NCBI RefSeq assembly: GCF_003206615.1
Contig: NZ_PZJW01000010.1
Coordinates: 77,009-141,008, forward strand
Source: Salinicola acroporae
GTDB lineage: Bacteria; Pseudomonadota; Gammaproteobacteria; Pseudomonadales; Halomonadaceae
Length of the DNA stretch: 64,000 nt
Direction of reading: 5' to 3'
Shown in pieces: positions 47,699 to 56,981 of this stretch; positions within the stretch are counted from its first letter, which is position 1; every line of letters begins with the position of its first letter. The notes beneath the pieces are model-generated. The model ran no database searches and had not been told where the DNA came from. It saw only the letters and a list, made by a program, of their open reading frames with translations. Both the position numbers and the translations under genes were made by a program.

Positions 47699-48865
47699 AT
47701 GAACCTTCACGAGTATCAGGGCAAACAGCTGTTTGCCGATTATGGTCTTCCCGTTTCCAAAGGCTTCGCCGTCGACACGCCGGACGAAGCCGCGCAGGCC
47801 TGCAAGAAAATCGGTGGCGACAAGTGGGTCGTCAAGGCCCAGGTTCACGCGGGCGGCCGCGGCAAGGCCGGCGGCGTCAAGCTGATCAAGAGCCCGGAAG
47901 AAGCCAAGGCATTCGCCGAGCAGTGGCTGGGCAAGAACCTGGTGACCTATCAGACCGACGAGAAGGGTCAGCCGGTCGCCAAGATCCTGGTCGAAAACTG
48001 CACCGATATCGCCAGCGAGCTCTATCTGGGCGCGGTGGTCGATCGTGCCACCCGTCGCGTGGTCTTCATGGCCTCGACCGAAGGCGGTGTCGAGATCGAG
48101 AAGGTCGCCGAAGAGACGCCCGAGAAGATCCTCAAGGCCGAGATCGACCCGCTGGTCGGCGCGCAGCCGTACCAGGCCCGGGAGCTGGCTTTCCAACTGG
48201 GCCTGAACAAGGATCAGATCAAGCAGTTCACCAAGATCTTCCTGGGTCTCTCCAAGCTGTTCCACGACAAGGATCTGGCGCTTCTCGAGATCAACCCGCT
48301 GGTGATCACCGACGAAGGCAATCTTCACTGCCTCGACGCCAAGATCAATCTCGACGCCAATGCCATGTATCGCCATCCGGATCTGCAGGCGATGCGTGAC
48401 CCTTCGCAGGAAGACGAGCGCGAGGCCCACGCCCAGGAGTGGGAACTCAACTACGTCGCCCTCGACGGCAACATCGGTTGCATGGTCAATGGCGCCGGTC
48501 TGGCCATGGGCACCATGGACATCGTCAACCTCAACGGTGGCAGCCCGGCCAACTTCCTTGATGTCGGCGGCGGCGCGACCAAGGAGCGAGTGGCGGAGGC
48601 GTTCAAGATCATCCTCTCCGACACCAATGTCAAAGCCGTACTGGTCAACATCTTCGGCGGCATCGTGCGCTGTGACATGATCGCCGAAGGCATCATCGGT
48701 GCCGTCGAGCAGGTCGGCGTCAACGTGCCGGTCGTGGTACGTCTGGAAGGTAACAACGCCGAGCTGGGTGCCGAGAAATTGGCCTCCAGCGGTCTGAACA
48801 TCATCGCTGCTACCAGCCTGACTGACGCGGCTCAGCAGGTCGTCAAAGCGGCGGAGGGCAAGTAA
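47699..48865 (+). CDS. sucC: succinyl-CoA synthetase beta subunit
   Basis: ATP-grasp subunit; makes succinate and ATP or GTP from succinyl-CoA with SucD. The 388 residues match the family exactly. Blocks: Met-Asn-Leu-His-Glu-Tyr-Gln-Gly-Lys, [12 protein letters not shown], and Phe-Gly-Gly-Ile-Val-Arg-Cys. The ribosome binding site is weak. Its stop overlaps the sucD start by one base. Confidence 0.96.
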   Translation: MNLHEYQGKQLFADYGLPVSKGFAVDTPDEAAQACKKIGGDKWVVKAQVHAGGRGKAGGVKLIKSPEEAKAFAEQWLGKNLVTYQTDEKGQPVAKILVENCTDIASELYLGAVVDRATRRVVFMASTEGGVEIEKVAEETPEKILKAEIDPLVGAQPYQARELAFQLGLNKDQIKQFTKIFLGLSKLFHDKDLALLEINPLVITDEGNLHCLDAKINLDANAMYRHPDLQAMRDPSQEDEREAHAQEWELNYVALDGNIGCMVNGAGLAMGTMDIVNLNGGSPANFLDVGGGATKERVAEAFKIILSDTNVKAVLVNIFGGIVRCDMIAEGIIGAVEQVGVNVPVVVRLEGNNAELGAEKLASSGLNIIAATSLTDAAQQVVKAAEGK

Positions 48866-49737
48866 TGAGCATCCTGATCGACAAGAGCACCAAGGTCATC
48901 TGCCAGGGCTTCACCGGTGGCCAGGGGACTTTCCACTCCGAGCAGGCGATCGCCTACGGCACCAACATGGTCGGCGGTGTCACGCCGGGCAAGGGTGGCC
49001 AGGAGCACCTGGGCCTGCCGGTGTTCAACACCGTCAAGGAAGCGGTCGAGAAGACCGGCGCCGAAGCGTCCGTCATCTATGTTCCGGCTGCCTTCTGCAA
49101 GGATTCGATCCTCGAAGCCGCCAATGCCGGCATCAAGCTGATCGTCTGCATCACCGAAGGTATCCCGACGCTGGACATGCTCGACGTCAAGGTCAAGTGT
49201 GACGAGCTGGGCGTGCGCCTGATCGGCCCGAACTGCCCCGGAGTGATCACTCCGGGTGAGACCAAGATCGGTATTATGCCGGGTCACATCCACAAGCCGG
49301 GCCGTGTCGGCATCGTGTCGCGCTCCGGCACCCTGACCTACGAAGCGGTCAAGCAGACCACCGATCACGGTTTCGGTCAGTCCACCTGCGTGGGCATCGG
49401 CGGCGATCCGATCCCGGGTTCCACCTTCATCGACATCCTCGAGATGTTCGAAAAGGACCCGCAGACCGAGGCGATCGTGATGATCGGCGAGATCGGCGGT
49501 ACTGCCGAAGAGGAAGCCGCAGCCTACATCAAGGCCAACGTCTCCAAGCCGGTGGTTTCCTACATTGCCGGTGTGACCGCCCCTCCGGGCAAGCGCATGG
49601 GCCATGCCGGTGCGATCATCTCCGGTGGCAAGGGCACCGCGGACGAGAAGTTTGCCGCGCTGGAAGATGCCGGCGTCAAGACCGTGCGTTCGCTGGCCGA
49701 GATCGGTGACGCGCTGAAGGCCGTGACCGGCTGGTAA
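48865..49737 (+). CDS. sucD: succinyl-CoA synthetase alpha subunit
   Basis: CoA-binding subunit that carries the phosphohistidine. The 290 residues match the family. [10 protein letters not shown] is the CoA-binding start; the active-site histidine lies in Gly-His-Ala-Gly-Ala-Ile. It overlaps sucC by one base (TAATG) and is the last gene of the TCA cluster. Confidence 0.97.
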   Translation: MSILIDKSTKVICQGFTGGQGTFHSEQAIAYGTNMVGGVTPGKGGQEHLGLPVFNTVKEAVEKTGAEASVIYVPAAFCKDSILEAANAGIKLIVCITEGIPTLDMLDVKVKCDELGVRLIGPNCPGVITPGETKIGIMPGHIHKPGRVGIVSRSGTLTYEAVKQTTDHGFGQSTCVGIGGDPIPGSTFIDILEMFEKDPQTEAIVMIGEIGGTAEEEAAAYIKANVSKPVVSYIAGVTAPPGKRMGHAGAIISGGKGTADEKFAALEDAGVKTVRSLAEIGDALKAVTGW

Positions 49738-49774
49738 GCCACGTCGCCCTCCTTCGAGACGTAGAGTCTCGGCA

Positions 49775-49815
49775 ACGGCCCGCCAGGTTTGCCTGGCGGG
49801 CCGTCGTCGTTTTGG
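49775..49815 (+). terminator. intrinsic terminator after sucD
   Basis: A perfect 13-bp stem ACGGCCCGCCAGG/CCTGGCGGGCCGT with a 4-base loop, then CGTCGTCGTTTT. It ends the suc operon. Confidence 0.85.
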
Positions 49816-49885
49816 CCGAGAGTATTGCCCGGCGAGAGTCTTGCTGCGATCGATGGTCCTGTCAGTGTCTCGCCGCTGGCGCCCG

Positions 49886-50662
49886 TCAGCCAGCCAGTCG
49901 ATAGCTGTTACGGCCTTCTTGCTTGGCGTCCATCAGGACGCGGTCGGCCCGATTGACCGTATCCTGCGGCGCCTCCACCATCGAATGTTCGGTGACGCCA
50001 ATGCTCACGGTGATCGAGACGGGGATGTCGGTCACGGCAAACGTCAGATTGCGCAGATATTCGATGAGCCTGGCGACGATCTGACCTGCCTGCTCGAGAG
50101 AGGTGTTCTGCATCAGCAGCACGAACTCCTCGCCACCCCAGCGGCCACAGAGGTCTCCTGCGCGCATCTGGTCGCGCAACGAGTTGGCCAGGCTGACTAG
50201 GATGCGATCGCCGCCATCGTGGCCATAGCGGTCGTTGATCTGCTTGAAATGATCGATATCCAGCATCGCGACGCAAAACGGTTTGCCGCCTCGCACCGCG
50301 TCTACGCCAGCCTGGATCAGCCGCTCGTCCATGAGACGTCGATTGGCCAGGCCGGTCAGCGGATCGTGGGTGGCGGCGGTCTTGAGTGCCTGATTGCGTT
50401 CGCGCATTAGCTGCTGGTAGCGATCCGAGATGCGCGACAGCTTGCGCTCCTTGTTGAGCTGGCGCTCGTACTGATGCTTGAGGTTGGCCAGGTCCGCCTG
50501 GGTGAACTGCTGGTAGCCGTCGGCGATGTTCAGCAGTCGTTCCAGACGCTTCTGCTCATCGACATGGAGGCGGTAGAGCTGACCCAAGGCGGCATGCAGG
50601 GGATGGTCCCTGTGATCCGGCGCTGCCAGCAAGGCTTCGATCTGCTCGAGCAGGGGATGCAT
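49886..50662 (-). CDS. siaD: SiaD-type diguanylate cyclase
   Basis: Makes c-di-GMP from two GTP. The ATG at 50662 gives 258 residues, close to Pseudomonas SiaD (about 259); a GTG overlapping the siaC stop is an alternative start. A coiled-coil N-terminal part (about 35-95) leads to a GGDEF domain with intact active site Gly-Gly-Glu-Glu-Phe. The inhibitory I-site Arg-Ala-Gly-Asp lies five residues before it. No membrane segment. In Pseudomonas the unphosphorylated SiaC protein binds SiaD and switches it on, driving aggregation; the gene order here supports the same circuit. Confidence 0.9.
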   Translation of the reverse strand: MHPLLEQIEALLAAPDHRDHPLHAALGQLYRLHVDEQKRLERLLNIADGYQQFTQADLANLKHQYERQLNKERKLSRISDRYQQLMRERNQALKTAATHDPLTGLANRRLMDERLIQAGVDAVRGGKPFCVAMLDIDHFKQINDRYGHDGGDRILVSLANSLRDQMRAGDLCGRWGGEEFVLLMQNTSLEQAGQIVARLIEYLRNLTFAVTDIPVSITVSIGVTEHSMVEAPQDTVNRADRVLMDAKQEGRNSYRLAG

Positions 50663-50670
50663 CGCACTGG

Positions 50671-51060
50671 TCACGACGTCGCCTGCTTCGGTTCGATCGC
50701 GAACGGGAAGGTGCAGTCCTCGCGAAACTCCTCGGCCAGCTCGGCAATGCGCTCGTTCTCGGCATGGTAGCGCCAGTCGACGCTGACCTGCCTGCCTTGC
50801 CGATGGGCCCCCTCGAGAAGATCGAAGATGTCCATCATGGCCTTGACTGAACTGGTATTGAGGTAGACCAGATGTAGCTCGAGCCGCAGCGGCAACCGGT
50901 TCTGTTCGAGGAATACGCCGATCCAACGGATGATCTGGTCGAATAGCTCGAACGCGTTCTCTGGGTAGGAGTCGCCCTGCATGGTCAGGCATCCCGTCCC
51001 CCAGTCTCCACGGACGGTGGGTGTCGACTGGGTGCCTGAAATCTGGATATCGGAATTCAT
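50671..51060 (-). CDS. siaC: SiaC-type phospho-controlled activator of the diguanylate cyclase
   Basis: A DUF1987/SiaC protein of 129 residues, starting at the ATG at 51060. The Leu-Asn-Thr-Ser-Ser-Val-Lys stretch contains the threonine that SiaB phosphorylates and SiaA dephosphorylates in Pseudomonas. It lies between siaB (end at 51075) and siaD. Its stop overlaps a possible GTG start of siaD. Family identity rests on this block, the length and the four-gene order. Confidence 0.88.
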   Translation of the reverse strand: MNSDIQISGTQSTPTVRGDWGTGCLTMQGDSYPENAFELFDQIIRWIGVFLEQNRLPLRLELHLVYLNTSSVKAMMDIFDLLEGAHRQGRQVSVDWRYHAENERIAELAEEFREDCTFPFAIEPKQATS

Positions 51061-51074
51061 GGCGGTGGTCACGA

Positions 51075-51608
51075 TCAAACGGTGGCAGTCAGGCTGAAGA
51101 ATGCCTGACCGTTGGGCAGCGGTTGGAGGCGGGCTTGCAGGGGCAAGCTCGACTTGCGTGCCATATCGAGTAGCCCCAGCCCGGCACCGCGCGTCGAGTT
51201 GGTATCGCGTGGCTGGCGCAACTGGCGTTTGTAGGCTTGCTTGAGCTCGGTCTTGTCGAGTTCGCCGATCTCTTCGATCATCTTGGCCAGTTCGCGGCCA
51301 TCGTCCGCTTCCACGAGGTTACCGGCGGAAACGGTGTAACGACCGGCGTCGTCTCGCCCCACGGCGACGATGGCAGTCGCGTCGCGCTCTCCATACTGCC
51401 GTCGGCGTGAATAATGGCGGATGTTCTGCGTCATCTCGATATAAATCGCGAAGACATCCATCGACGACGACAGTGCCGCCTGCTCGCTGTCGAGGTAGTT
51501 GCGCAGCGCATTGCCGATCTCCTCGATCAGGCTGCGCGAAATCGGGCCGTTGAAGCAGAGCATGACGCGCTGCTGCTGATAGCTCTCCCGCATCGCTAAT
51601 AGATCCAT
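51075..51608 (-). CDS. siaB: SiaB-type kinase of SiaC
   Basis: A 177-residue protein with an HATPase-like region (Glu-Met-Thr-Gln-Asn-Ile-Arg-His-Tyr-Ser; Gly-Ala-Gly-Leu-Gly-Leu-Leu-Asp-Met-Ala), as in the SiaB family (DUF6272). In Pseudomonas, SiaB phosphorylates SiaC and so lowers SiaD activity. It is in the same order and strand as the classic siaABCD operon. Confidence 0.86.
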   Translation of the reverse strand: MDLLAMRESYQQQRVMLCFNGPISRSLIEEIGNALRNYLDSEQAALSSSMDVFAIYIEMTQNIRHYSRRRQYGERDATAIVAVGRDDAGRYTVSAGNLVEADDGRELAKMIEEIGELDKTELKQAYKRQLRQPRDTNSTRGAGLGLLDMARKSSLPLQARLQPLPNGQAFFSLTATV

Positions 51609-51666
51609 GGTCCCTCCGAACGTGAGGTCGAGTATAAAGCGAATGGCAGCTCGAGGGCGGACCGAC

Positions 51667-52539
51667 TCATGTCGGCCTGCCGCCTGGGTCGGGTTGAAAC
51701 ACCAGCAGGGTGATATCGTCGCGCTGCGGATGAGTACCGCTATAGGCCGCCAGCTCTTCTGCGAACGCGGCGACCTGGTCTTTCGGCGTCAGCCTGGCGT
51801 GGCGCGTCAGCATCTCGGCGAAGCGCTGACGGCCAAAGCCGAAACCGCGCTCGCCTCCCGCCTGGTCCAGGAAGCCGTCACTGCAGAGCGTGTAGCTCGC
51901 CCCGGGTTGCAGAGCCAGCTCGAGATTGGCATAGCGCATCCGGCGCTTCTGCATCAACGCCCGGCGCCCGCCCGGATGAGACTCGAGGCGCTCGCCGTCG
52001 GCGACGTGAAGCGCCATCTTGGCGCCGGCGAAACGCATCCGGCGCTGGCGGTCGTCGATCCAGACCAGTCCCATGTCGATATCGGTGGCGAGGTTGGCGG
52101 TGAGCGCTTCGCGCTGCAGCAACTCGCGACACCGCGCGTCGACGTCGTCGAGGATGGCAGCCGGGTCGGTGGCGCCGAGCCGCAGCACGGCATGATCGAT
52201 GCTCGCCTTGACCAGCATGGTCATCAGCGCACCGGGCACGCCATGGCCTGCGCAATCGACGACCCCCAGCAGGTAGCCGGCCGGCGTGGCATGGAAGATG
52301 AAGATGTCTCCGCCGACCTGGTCGCGTGGCCGCCACATGACCCCGTAGCGGTTGCCGAGTCGGGCGTCCAGAGTCTCGCCCGGGAGAATGGCGCGCTGTA
52401 TCAGGCTGGCGTAGGCGAGTGACGACTCGATCTGGCGATGAGCCTGGGCCATTTCCTGGTTGGTCGCCTCCAGTGCTGCGGTGCGTTGGCGAACAGTGGC
52501 TTCAAGCTGCTGGGTATGACGCTCCACCTGCGCCGCCAT
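51667..52539 (-). CDS. siaA: C-terminal part of SiaA: PP2C phosphatase domain
   Basis: The first Met after the amber codon opens 290 residues: the end of HAMP, a coiled coil, then an SpoIIE-type PP2C domain. Metal-binding blocks are intact: Val-Gly-Gly-Asp, Asp-Cys-Ala-Gly-His-Gly-Val-Pro-Gly, Ser-Asp-Gly-Phe-Leu-Asp and Arg-Asp-Asp-Ile-Thr. In Pseudomonas this domain dephosphorylates SiaC and so activates SiaD. There is no ribosome binding site at 52539, so independent translation would be poor. Confidence 0.75.
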   Translation of the reverse strand: MAAQVERHTQQLEATVRQRTAALEATNQEMAQAHRQIESSLAYASLIQRAILPGETLDARLGNRYGVMWRPRDQVGGDIFIFHATPAGYLLGVVDCAGHGVPGALMTMLVKASIDHAVLRLGATDPAAILDDVDARCRELLQREALTANLATDIDMGLVWIDDRQRRMRFAGAKMALHVADGERLESHPGGRRALMQKRRMRYANLELALQPGASYTLCSDGFLDQAGGERGFGFGRQRFAEMLTRHARLTPKDQVAAFAEELAAYSGTHPQRDDITLLVFQPDPGGRPT

Positions 52540-52623
52540 GTCGGCGAACGCGCGTGACAGCTCACCGATCTCATCGCCCTGCTGAACCGGTAGTCGGGAG
52601 TCGTACCTGCCGTCGGCAATCGC

Positions 52624-53682
52624 CTACGCCGACTGTTTCAGCCGACGCAGCGGCGCCAGGATCAGGCGCTCGCTGGTATAGATGAAGCCGGCCAGCAGCA
52701 ACATCATGAGCACGACGGCGCCGAGACTCAGCGGCCACAGCCAGTGCGTCGCGATCAGTTGAGCGCTTTGCCGATCCAGTACCGTGACCATCAGCCAGTC
52801 GAGCTGGGGGACGTACCCTACCGAAAGCAGGCGGGGCTGGCCGTCGAGATGGGCGGTCAGCATGTATACGTCGTCGGGGTCGGCGACGGCGCGTTGGATC
52901 ACCTCATTGAGCTCGGCACGTTCGTCCTCATCACCGAGGAAGGTGGCCAACTGCTGTCCTCGAGCGAGGTCACCGTTATCCGCTTGCGCGTTGAACGCGA
53001 TCCGTGATGCATCCGGATAGGCAAGTAGCGCCCCCTGGCGGTTGACGATCATCGGCGTGATGCCGTGGGCGCGGGTGCGAATGAACGCATCCAGGAAGCG
53101 GCTCAGGTCGAGCCCGGTGCCGGCGATGCCCAGCGGCCGACCGTCGTCGCGGATCACCACGTTGATCCACACCTTGGCTTCCTTCAGTTCGCGGTCGATG
53201 TTGACGTTGAGCGTGTAGGATTGGTCGCTGGTGATGAGATGCGAGTACCAGTTGTCGTCGGGGTCGTCTGCACTCAGTCGGTAACGGGGTTGGCGATCGG
53301 TGGGCTCGTCGTCGCTGCTGAAGTAGTAATCACCACTGGCGTTGACCACGGCGAAGTAGGTGTGGGCCGCGAAACCCTGCCGATAACTCTCGGCCTCGTT
53401 GAAGAAGCGCTGGCGTTTGGCGGGATCTTGTTCGTCGGCCAGCCAGTCACGGGTGACCGAGGATTGGGCGAAGCGCTCGGCGAGTGCCAGTTCGCGGGAA
53501 ATCGGTGCCAGGATGCGCTGCATCTGCAGCAGGGTGAAGTTTTCGGCATAGGCCTGGGAGAACTGCTGGCGCACGGCGTCGACCGCCAGCCAGCCAATCA
53601 GCAAGGCGGGTACCAGTGCCACCAGGCAAGCCGTCAACAGCGCGAGCGCTGATTTGCCACGTAATCCCCAACGAACACCCAT
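52624..53682 (-). CDS. siaA: N-terminal part of SiaA: membrane sensor, ends at TAG in HAMP
   Basis: The 352 residues before the amber codon hold a membrane helix (about 12-34), a large periplasmic dCache-like sensor, a second helix (about 312-335) and the first half of a HAMP domain. Alone it would sense but could not signal to SiaC. Confidence 0.75.
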   Translation of the reverse strand: MGVRWGLRGKSALALLTACLVALVPALLIGWLAVDAVRQQFSQAYAENFTLLQMQRILAPISRELALAERFAQSSVTRDWLADEQDPAKRQRFFNEAESYRQGFAAHTYFAVVNASGDYYFSSDDEPTDRQPRYRLSADDPDDNWYSHLITSDQSYTLNVNIDRELKEAKVWINVVIRDDGRPLGIAGTGLDLSRFLDAFIRTRAHGITPMIVNRQGALLAYPDASRIAFNAQADNGDLARGQQLATFLGDEDERAELNEVIQRAVADPDDVYMLTAHLDGQPRLLSVGYVPQLDWLMVTVLDRQSAQLIATHWLWPLSLGAVVLMMLLLAGFIYTSERLILAPLRRLKQSA

Positions 53683-53879
53683 TGCTATCCTCGATCGACG
53701 ATCCGCACGGGGCTTGTGCGACTGTCCAGTGGCGGAGAATCACAGCGATAGGCGGCGTCATGGAGCATCGAGCATGGCAGAAACCACGCCATGACCAAGC
53801 ATCGATTGATGCGGGTTTACACGCGCTATTGGCGGTTTTGGAAAGGCGCCGCAGGGTCGTGGATCCTGCCAACCGAGGT

Positions 53880-54887
53880 TCAGCGCGTCGATGAGGCGCG
53901 CTGCTTGTTCATCATGCGCAGAAACGCTTTGCCTGCCGTGGCAATGAACAACGGAAAACCGGCCAGCAAGTAGAAATAGTAGGTGACGAAACGCCAGATC
54001 AGGACGGCGGCGGCCGCGCTCTGCGCGCCAATCAGCGGCGTTAGCAGTGCCGAGGAGGTGAGTTCCGCACCACCCGCGCCGCCGGGAAGGAAGCTGAGCT
54101 GGCCGGCAGCCATCGAGACCATCTGCACCAGGAACGTCCACGCCCAATCGATGTGCTGGCCGAGCCCCTGGACCACCAGATAGAGAATGCTGTAGCGGAT
54201 CAGCCAATGCGCGCAGCAAAGCAGGAACACGGCGAGTAGCAGCCAGCGCGGCAGTCGCAGCGTCTCCACCAGTGAGTTCCGGAAATGCAGCAGGCGGCGG
54301 GCAAAGCCGAACCGTGAGCGGCGCTTGACGTTGAGCCTGGCCAGCCAGCGCCCCGTGATATGCATGACCCGTGCGTAGTGGGTCAGCGTCAGCCACAGCA
54401 GGACGAGAGCGGTGACCAGCAAGAGCGTGGGCAGTCCGACCAGCCAGCCGAGCTTCAGGTCAACCGCTTCGATCAGCACGTAGAGCGCGACGCCGATCAG
54501 GCCGGAGAGGAAGAACAGCAGGTCGGTCAGCTGATCGACCGCGAAGATCGCCGACGCCTGCGCCGGGCGGACGCCGCGCCGGGCCAGCAGACCGAGCAGG
54601 GTGAGCGGGCCGCCGGTACCTCCCGGCGTGGCACAGATGGCGAACTCGGTGGCCATGACGATGGAGAACGCTCGGACCTGGGAGAGCTTTCCCGCGCGTC
54701 CGGCCAGCAGCAACCTCAGGCGCAAGGCGTTGACGTTCCAGCAGATCACGATCATGCCCATCATCAGCAGCAACTGCGAGGTAGGAAACCCCCGCAGTTC
54801 GGTGACGATGCCGCGCCCGCCAACCAGGATGGGTATTGCCAGCGCCGCCACCAGACCCAGCGCGAGTAGCCACAGGATGCGCTTCAT
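53880..54887 (-). CDS. LPG-synthase-TM family membrane protein (UPF0104)
   Basis: An integral membrane protein with about eight helices, 335 residues, of the lysylphosphatidylglycerol synthase TM region family (PF03706). Signature blocks are Thr-Pro-Gly-Gly-Thr-Gly-Gly-Pro and Leu-Pro-Gly-Gly-Ala-Gly-Gly-Ala-Glu. No aminoacyl-transfer domain is attached, so it is a lone membrane module, seen elsewhere next to glycosyltransferases. Its start overlaps the deacetylase-like gene by four bases. Confidence 0.85.
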   Translation of the reverse strand: MKRILWLLALGLVAALAIPILVGGRGIVTELRGFPTSQLLLMMGMIVICWNVNALRLRLLLAGRAGKLSQVRAFSIVMATEFAICATPGGTGGPLTLLGLLARRGVRPAQASAIFAVDQLTDLLFFLSGLIGVALYVLIEAVDLKLGWLVGLPTLLLVTALVLLWLTLTHYARVMHITGRWLARLNVKRRSRFGFARRLLHFRNSLVETLRLPRWLLLAVFLLCCAHWLIRYSILYLVVQGLGQHIDWAWTFLVQMVSMAAGQLSFLPGGAGGAELTSSALLTPLIGAQSAAAAVLIWRFVTYYFYLLAGFPLFIATAGKAFLRMMNKQRASSTR

Positions 54888-55699
54888 GCCGCGGAGCGAT
54901 CCTTGTTCGCCGACCCGGCGAGGTTGTCTGGGGCGAGATCGGGAGCGGCCTGGTCGAGCCAGGTCTGCTTGGTCAACGGTTGCCTCCCCATCTCCAGCAG
55001 ATGCTCCACGAGATGCAGCCAGTAGTCATGGGAGGCGCGGTGGCGCATATCCACGGGATGCAGAGCCAAGCGCAACAGCTGAGCGTGCTGAAAGCGGCGG
55101 TACTGGAGTGCGCTGACCACCCTAGACATGCCGCGGCGCCAGGCGCTCCGGGCGCTCCATACGATACTGGGCGCGTCCAGCGGCGCCAGCGATGGCAAGC
55201 GATAGAGGTGCTGCAGGTCGCTGGTGTAGGTGAACGGGCGTTGCTGCAACGCCTTTCGGGTACCTTCGCTCATCAGCCAGGCGGGGGCGACGAAACCGCC
55301 ATGCGGCCAGCCGCAGGCGTCGAACTGGGCCATGCCCTCGTCGAGCAGGGCGCCGGCACGATCCTGGTCGAGGGTGTAGAATTCCCCCTCCCAAGTGTAG
55401 ATCCGGCGCATGTAGAAATCCCGCAACGAACGGGGCGCCGGGGCATCGTCCCGGTGAAAGTAGCCATGCAGCGTCAGTTCGTCGCCTCGCGCCAGGCGAT
55501 CATCGAGAACCCGGCGCAGCAGCTCGCTGTCGCGGCATTTGCCCCGGCCATGGAAGTCGGGAACCACGAGCCAGGTCATGGGAATGCGCTGTCCGAGCCG
55601 TTCGCCGAGACGGTCGATCGACTCGACGAACGGCTGGTAATCGGGCCAGGTTTCGGGGGCGATGTCGTGGAGTACCAGCGCGAACTGCGACTTATCCAT
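54884..55699 (-). CDS. DUF2334-family polysaccharide deacetylase-like protein
   Basis: A 271-residue protein with a carbohydrate-esterase-4-like start (Val-Leu-His-Asp-Ile-Ala-Pro) and a later His-Gly-Tyr-Phe-His block, which would supply metal ligands. Ala-Leu-His-Pro-Val-Asp near the end fits the family. No signal peptide, so it would act in the cytoplasm. It overlaps both neighbours: the GT4 gene by eight bases and the LPG-synthase-like gene by four. A role in trimming acetyl groups from a sugar lipid is an inference. Confidence 0.8.
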   Translation of the reverse strand: MDKSQFALVLHDIAPETWPDYQPFVESIDRLGERLGQRIPMTWLVVPDFHGRGKCRDSELLRRVLDDRLARGDELTLHGYFHRDDAPAPRSLRDFYMRRIYTWEGEFYTLDQDRAGALLDEGMAQFDACGWPHGGFVAPAWLMSEGTRKALQQRPFTYTSDLQHLYRLPSLAPLDAPSIVWSARSAWRRGMSRVVSALQYRRFQHAQLLRLALHPVDMRHRASHDYWLHLVEHLLEMGRQPLTKQTWLDQAAPDLAPDNLAGSANKDRSAA

Positions 55700-56825
55700 G
55701 CTGGGAACCCTGCTGGGCTTCTCCCGCGCCTTCGGTGGCGCTGGTCAGCCGTCGATAGTGGGAGAGCAGGCCGTCGATGACGACATCCCAGTCGTGGTTG
55801 CGCTCCACGTAGCGTCGCGCGCGGCGCCCGGCTTGTGCGGCGTCGTGGTTGGCGAACAATTCCTTGACCGCGCGAGCCATGTCGGCGGGCGAATGAGGTT
55901 CGCTCAACAAGCCACAGCCGAGCGGCACGTTTTCGGCCAGTGCCCCCGCCCGGGCGGCGACCACGGGAATGCCGCTGGCCATGGCTTCCAGTGCCACCAG
56001 GCCAAAGGTTTCCTGAGTGCCTGCATGGACCAGCGCATCGCTGGAAGCCAGCCAGCTCGCGACCTCTTCGGTCGGGGTGTAACGGTCGATCACGCTGACA
56101 TTGTCCGGCACCTGGCTGGGCATGCTCGGGCCGACCAGCAGCAAGTGGTAGCCCTTCCCCAGCAGCCGTGCGGTCTTCAGCAAATCGTGGAGGTTCTTCT
56201 CGCGCGAGCCGCGGCCGACGAAGATCAGCAGTTTCGTGGTCTCGTCGAGATTCAGTCGCTCGCGCAGGGCCGCGTTCCGACGGCTCGGGTGGAACGTCTC
56301 CAGGTCGACGCCCAGCGGCTGGATGGCGACCCGCTCGATGCCGAGTCGGGTCAGGCGCTCTGCCATGACGCGGCTCGGTGCGAGGACCTGATCGAAGCGG
56401 CGATAGAGCTGATAGACGTAGCGCTCGATCAGCTTGTCGGTGCCTTTGCCGAGTCGGTTGCTGATCAGCCGAGGCAGATCCGAGTGGTAGAAGCCGACCA
56501 CCGGAACGTCCAGCTTGCGTCCGGCGCGAAGCGCCGCCCAGCCGGTGACGTAGGGATCACCGGCCTCGATGATGTCCGGTGACAGGCGTACCAGCTCTCG
56601 TTCCCAGCCGCGGCGCCGCAGGGGAAAGCGGTAACCTTGGCTGAACGGCAACGGCGGTGACGGTACCTCGTGAATGCCGTTGTGCGTGAAGAGCTGGGAG
56701 CCGGGGATCAGCAGACTGCAGGTGACGCCAGGCAGCTTGGCGAGGCGCCGATGCTTGGCATCGAGATAAGTACGAACCCCGCCACTGGCGGGGGCATAGA
56801 ACATCGTAACGTCGGCAATGTGCAA
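55692..56825 (-). CDS. family 4 glycosyltransferase
   Basis: A GT-B fold retaining glycosyltransferase, 377 residues. I set the start at a TTG at 56825 because AGAGGAG lies seven bases before it and the protein then begins Leu-His-Ile-Ala-Asp-Val-Thr-Met-Phe-Tyr, as relatives do; the ATG at 56867 has no spaced ribosome binding site. The glycine loop (Ala-Ser-Gly-Gly-Val-Arg) and the donor block Gly-Leu-Val-Ala-Leu-Glu-Ala-Met-Ala-Ser-Gly are clear. It leads a three-gene overlapping operon and may glycosylate a lipid. Confidence 0.86.
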   Translation of the reverse strand: MHIADVTMFYAPASGGVRTYLDAKHRRLAKLPGVTCSLLIPGSQLFTHNGIHEVPSPPLPFSQGYRFPLRRRGWERELVRLSPDIIEAGDPYVTGWAALRAGRKLDVPVVGFYHSDLPRLISNRLGKGTDKLIERYVYQLYRRFDQVLAPSRVMAERLTRLGIERVAIQPLGVDLETFHPSRRNAALRERLNLDETTKLLIFVGRGSREKNLHDLLKTARLLGKGYHLLLVGPSMPSQVPDNVSVIDRYTPTEEVASWLASSDALVHAGTQETFGLVALEAMASGIPVVAARAGALAENVPLGCGLLSEPHSPADMARAVKELFANHDAAQAGRRARRYVERNHDWDVVIDGLLSHYRRLTSATEGAGEAQQGSQHG

Positions 56826-56938
56826 CGAGCCGCTCCTCTTGAAGACTTCCCTGTCGATACGGCGCATTCCTGAGAATGGCGATGACTACATTGCAGTATA
56901 TCGTTTTACTGCCACAGGGCGTTCACACCAAAGTGGTA

Positions 56939-56970
56939 GCCTGCCAGCGCCGCTTACGGCGACGGCAGGC
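56939..56970. terminator. nested hairpin after rnb
   Basis: GCCTGCC/GGCAGGC enclosing a second GC-rich stem-loop, 12 bases past the rnb stop. No T tract on the minus side. Confidence 0.4.
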
Positions 56971-56981
56971 CGTTACCGCAT

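Larger units (their letters stand above)
51667..53682 (-). pseudogene. siaA: siaA (PP2C phosphatase receptor) interrupted by one in-frame TAG codon
   Basis: The region reads as one continuous SiaA protein of about 670 residues (Pseudomonas SiaA about 663): membrane helix, extracellular sensor, second helix, HAMP, coiled coil, PP2C phosphatase. A single amber codon at 52626-52624 splits it within HAMP, after Leu-Lys-Gln-Ser-Ala and before Ala-Ile-Ala-Asp-Gly-Arg-Tyr. Both sides are in the same frame and keep family residues, and no other damage is visible. It could be a fresh nonsense mutation, a sequence error, readthrough, or two separately made pieces. Confidence 0.8.
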
